Part shown: one piece after another, positions 62,820-64,000 of the stretch
Position numbering within the stretch: the stretch's first letter is position 1
Layout of the letters: each line of letters starts with the position of its first letter
From: Smithellaceae bacterium
GTDB taxonomy: Bacteria > Desulfobacterota > Syntrophia > Syntrophales > Smithellaceae
Direction: 5' to 3'
Assembly (NCBI GenBank): GCA_028693285.1
Contig: JAQUVQ010000002.1
Location: forward strand, 1-64,000
Length of the DNA stretch: 64,000 nucleotides
Translations under genes and position numbers: made by a program
The notes under the pieces: generated by a model
Seen by the model: the letters and a program-made list of their open reading frames with translations, nothing else
The model's database searches: none
What the model was told of the DNA's origin: nothing

Positions 62820-64000
62820 CTATTTTATTTCCTCCAGACTCCACAGGGTTTCGCTCAAAGGCGGGAAGCTTTCCGCAAACTGAATCTCCATGCGTACCTG
62901 GCCGTCAAGCCGCCGGGGCATGCCGAAACGGATCACGCCGCCGGGGCGCGACCACTCGGTCAGACGAATAAAACGGCCGTTTCGAATATCGGACAAAAGC
63001 CGGCCTCCCGTCTCTCCCTTTTCATAAAAATTGGACGGGTTGCCGTAGCGATCCAGAAGAATGGACAGAATCCTCTGAAACGTCTGCATAATATCATCAG
63101 GCTGCTCCAGGTAGGCAAAATCGATGATGACGGCGGACCGGTTCAATGCATTGTTTTTTTGAATCAAGACCAGCCGCTGACGCAGGTCTATTTCATCAAA
63201 CACTCTGGTTTCGTAAAGGAGAAAGTTTTCCTGGCGCACCGGGTTGACAATGCCTTTGGCGATTAATTGCTTTTCGGCCTCGTCCATTTTTGCGCCCGGC
63301 GCGAAGGAAGCCAAATCAAATGCTTTGGCCGGCATTTCAGGGATTTCTCTTCGTTCTTCCGCCGCTTTGCCGCGCCCCGGAGTTTTTGCCGGTTTATCAA
63401 AAGAATAAGTCCAGAATGCCGCCAGTTTATAATAATCGATGGTCTGGCCTGGATCGGGATTTTGGTAGCCGGAGGAAAGTTCCAGACCAAAGGAATGGTT
63501 GTTCAGGGTAAAGCGGTAGTTCAGGGCCTGGGTGGTAGTGATCATATCGATGCCGTCGGTGACATAGCGGCGCTGATCCGTCCGGCTCAGGGTGTAATCC
63601 AGGCTGTGCGGCCCCCGCGTCAGCCGGAAGGCAATAGTGGGAGAAACGTCAAAGGAATCTCCGGTGTCGCTGTTGATTTTTCTGAGCACGACACCCGGCG
63701 TGACCGCGCCCCGGCAACCCAAAAAATCAAGCAAATGATCCGCGCTTAGCGAAAATTGATGGGAAGCGCTGTCCCCCGCATCGGGAAGACGGTTGAAAAA
63801 ATTGAGATACTGGTAGCCCAGCCGTCCCGTCCAGCCGGCAATTTTGGGAATATTGACATTCAGATTTACATTGTGTGTTAGATTGTCGATTGAATCCGTC
63901 CGGTTTTTCGCATCCTGGCGGAAGACATCCAGTGATCCCAAAGGCCCGGTAAGATTCGCGCCGAAAAGAGACGCATCCGTCGGATTGGCGCGGCCGAGAT
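62820..64000 (-). CDS. Second beta-barrel protein with the same C-terminal domain, partial
   Basis: The frame runs to the right edge of the window, so the N-terminus is missing. About 200 residues of beta-barrel-like strands (HQFSLSADHLLDFLGCRG; HSLDYTLSRTDQRRYVTDG) lead to a ~150-residue C-terminal domain homologous to that of the 735-aa protein. Shared elements include LRQRLVLIQ, AVIIDF, GMPRRLDGQVRMEIQFAESFP and WSLEEIK. It is a paralogue of that gene, so this genome region carries at least two of these barrel/tail proteins. A TTG at 63941 is not the real start. Confidence 0.75.
   Translation of the reverse strand, partial: LGRANPTDASLFGANLTGPLGSLDVFRQDAKNRTDSIDNLTHNVNLNVNIPKIAGWTGRLGYQYLNFFNRLPDAGDSASHQFSLSADHLLDFLGCRGAVTPGVVLRKINSDTGDSFDVSPTIAFRLTRGPHSLDYTLSRTDQRRYVTDGIDMITTTQALNYRFTLNNHSFGLELSSGYQNPDPGQTIDYYKLAAFWTYSFDKPAKTPGRGKAAEERREIPEMPAKAFDLASFAPGAKMDEAEKQLIAKGIVNPVRQENFLLYETRVFDEIDLRQRLVLIQKNNALNRSAVIIDFAYLEQPDDIMQTFQRILSILLDRYGNPSNFYEKGETGGRLLSDIRNGRFIRLTEWSRPGGVIRFGMPRRLDGQVRMEIQFAESFPPLSETLWSLEEIK

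Overview
The window is a GC-rich, densely coded chromosomal segment from a Gram-negative bacterium. It has RND efflux with TolC-type channels, TamA/TamB, Omp85 and other beta-barrels, and lipoprotein signals. Cytochrome bd, a rubredoxin-flavoprotein fusion, several radical-SAM enzymes, an N-ATPase-like gamma subunit and abundant ferredoxin motifs point to an anaerobe. A deltaproteobacterium (Desulfobacterota, perhaps Syntrophales-like) fits best, but that placement is inferred from gene content. I saw no rRNA, tRNA, CRISPR array or transposase.

Layout. 1-3.95 kb: the end of an ATP synthase gamma gene, a cytidylate-kinase-like protein, a small ORF, a sensor kinase that has lost its phospho-acceptor histidine, and mnmA. 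4.0-11.3 kb: an efflux operon with two TolC-type channels, an adaptor lipoprotein, an RND pump and a small PG0541-type protein. 11.3-14.3 kb: a HEAT-repeat protein and a flavin reductase-rubredoxin fusion. 14.4-31.1 kb: a large lipid or polyketide-like locus. It holds two ACPs, a B12-radical SAM enzyme, a polysaccharide deacetylase, a FabZ-like hot-dog protein lacking the usual Glu, two tandem radical-SAM paralogues, two ketosynthases, a thioesterase, a free-standing PKS-type dehydratase, a PlsY-like acyltransferase, a ferredoxin-like protein and a GMC oxidoreductase. An oppositely oriented P-type ATPase/SPFH pair splits it. 31.2-33.6 kb: small exported proteins and an MsrA-MsrB lipoprotein. 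33.7-41.2 kb: a minus-strand unit of a superoxide-reductase-like exported protein, tamA, tamB and an mtaD-type deaminase. 41.3-43.8 kb: cydAB.

43.8-50.8 kb: a four-gene minus-strand operon (ParA-like ATPase, ECF-S/HAMP membrane protein, zinc-type dehydrogenase, 845-aa protein ending in an S-adenosylhomocysteinase-like domain). It lies between two nearly identical ~188-bp direct repeats, each carrying a sigma70-like promoter and a Shine-Dalgarno/TTG start module. Copy A drives an acyltransferase; copy B lies just upstream of parA. 50.8-64 kb: a tightly overlapping six-gene operon of exported proteins. It includes a 735-aa beta-barrel protein and a 1003-aa exported protein with what looks like an intact protein-kinase-fold active site. 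Beyond a divergent lipoprotein hydrolase is a second, partial copy of the barrel gene.

The three best candidates for undescribed systems are the radical-SAM/ketosynthase locus, the repeat-flanked ParA-HAMP-MDR-SAHH operon, and the six-gene envelope operon with the exported kinase-like protein. Functions of these systems are inferred from domains and context only.
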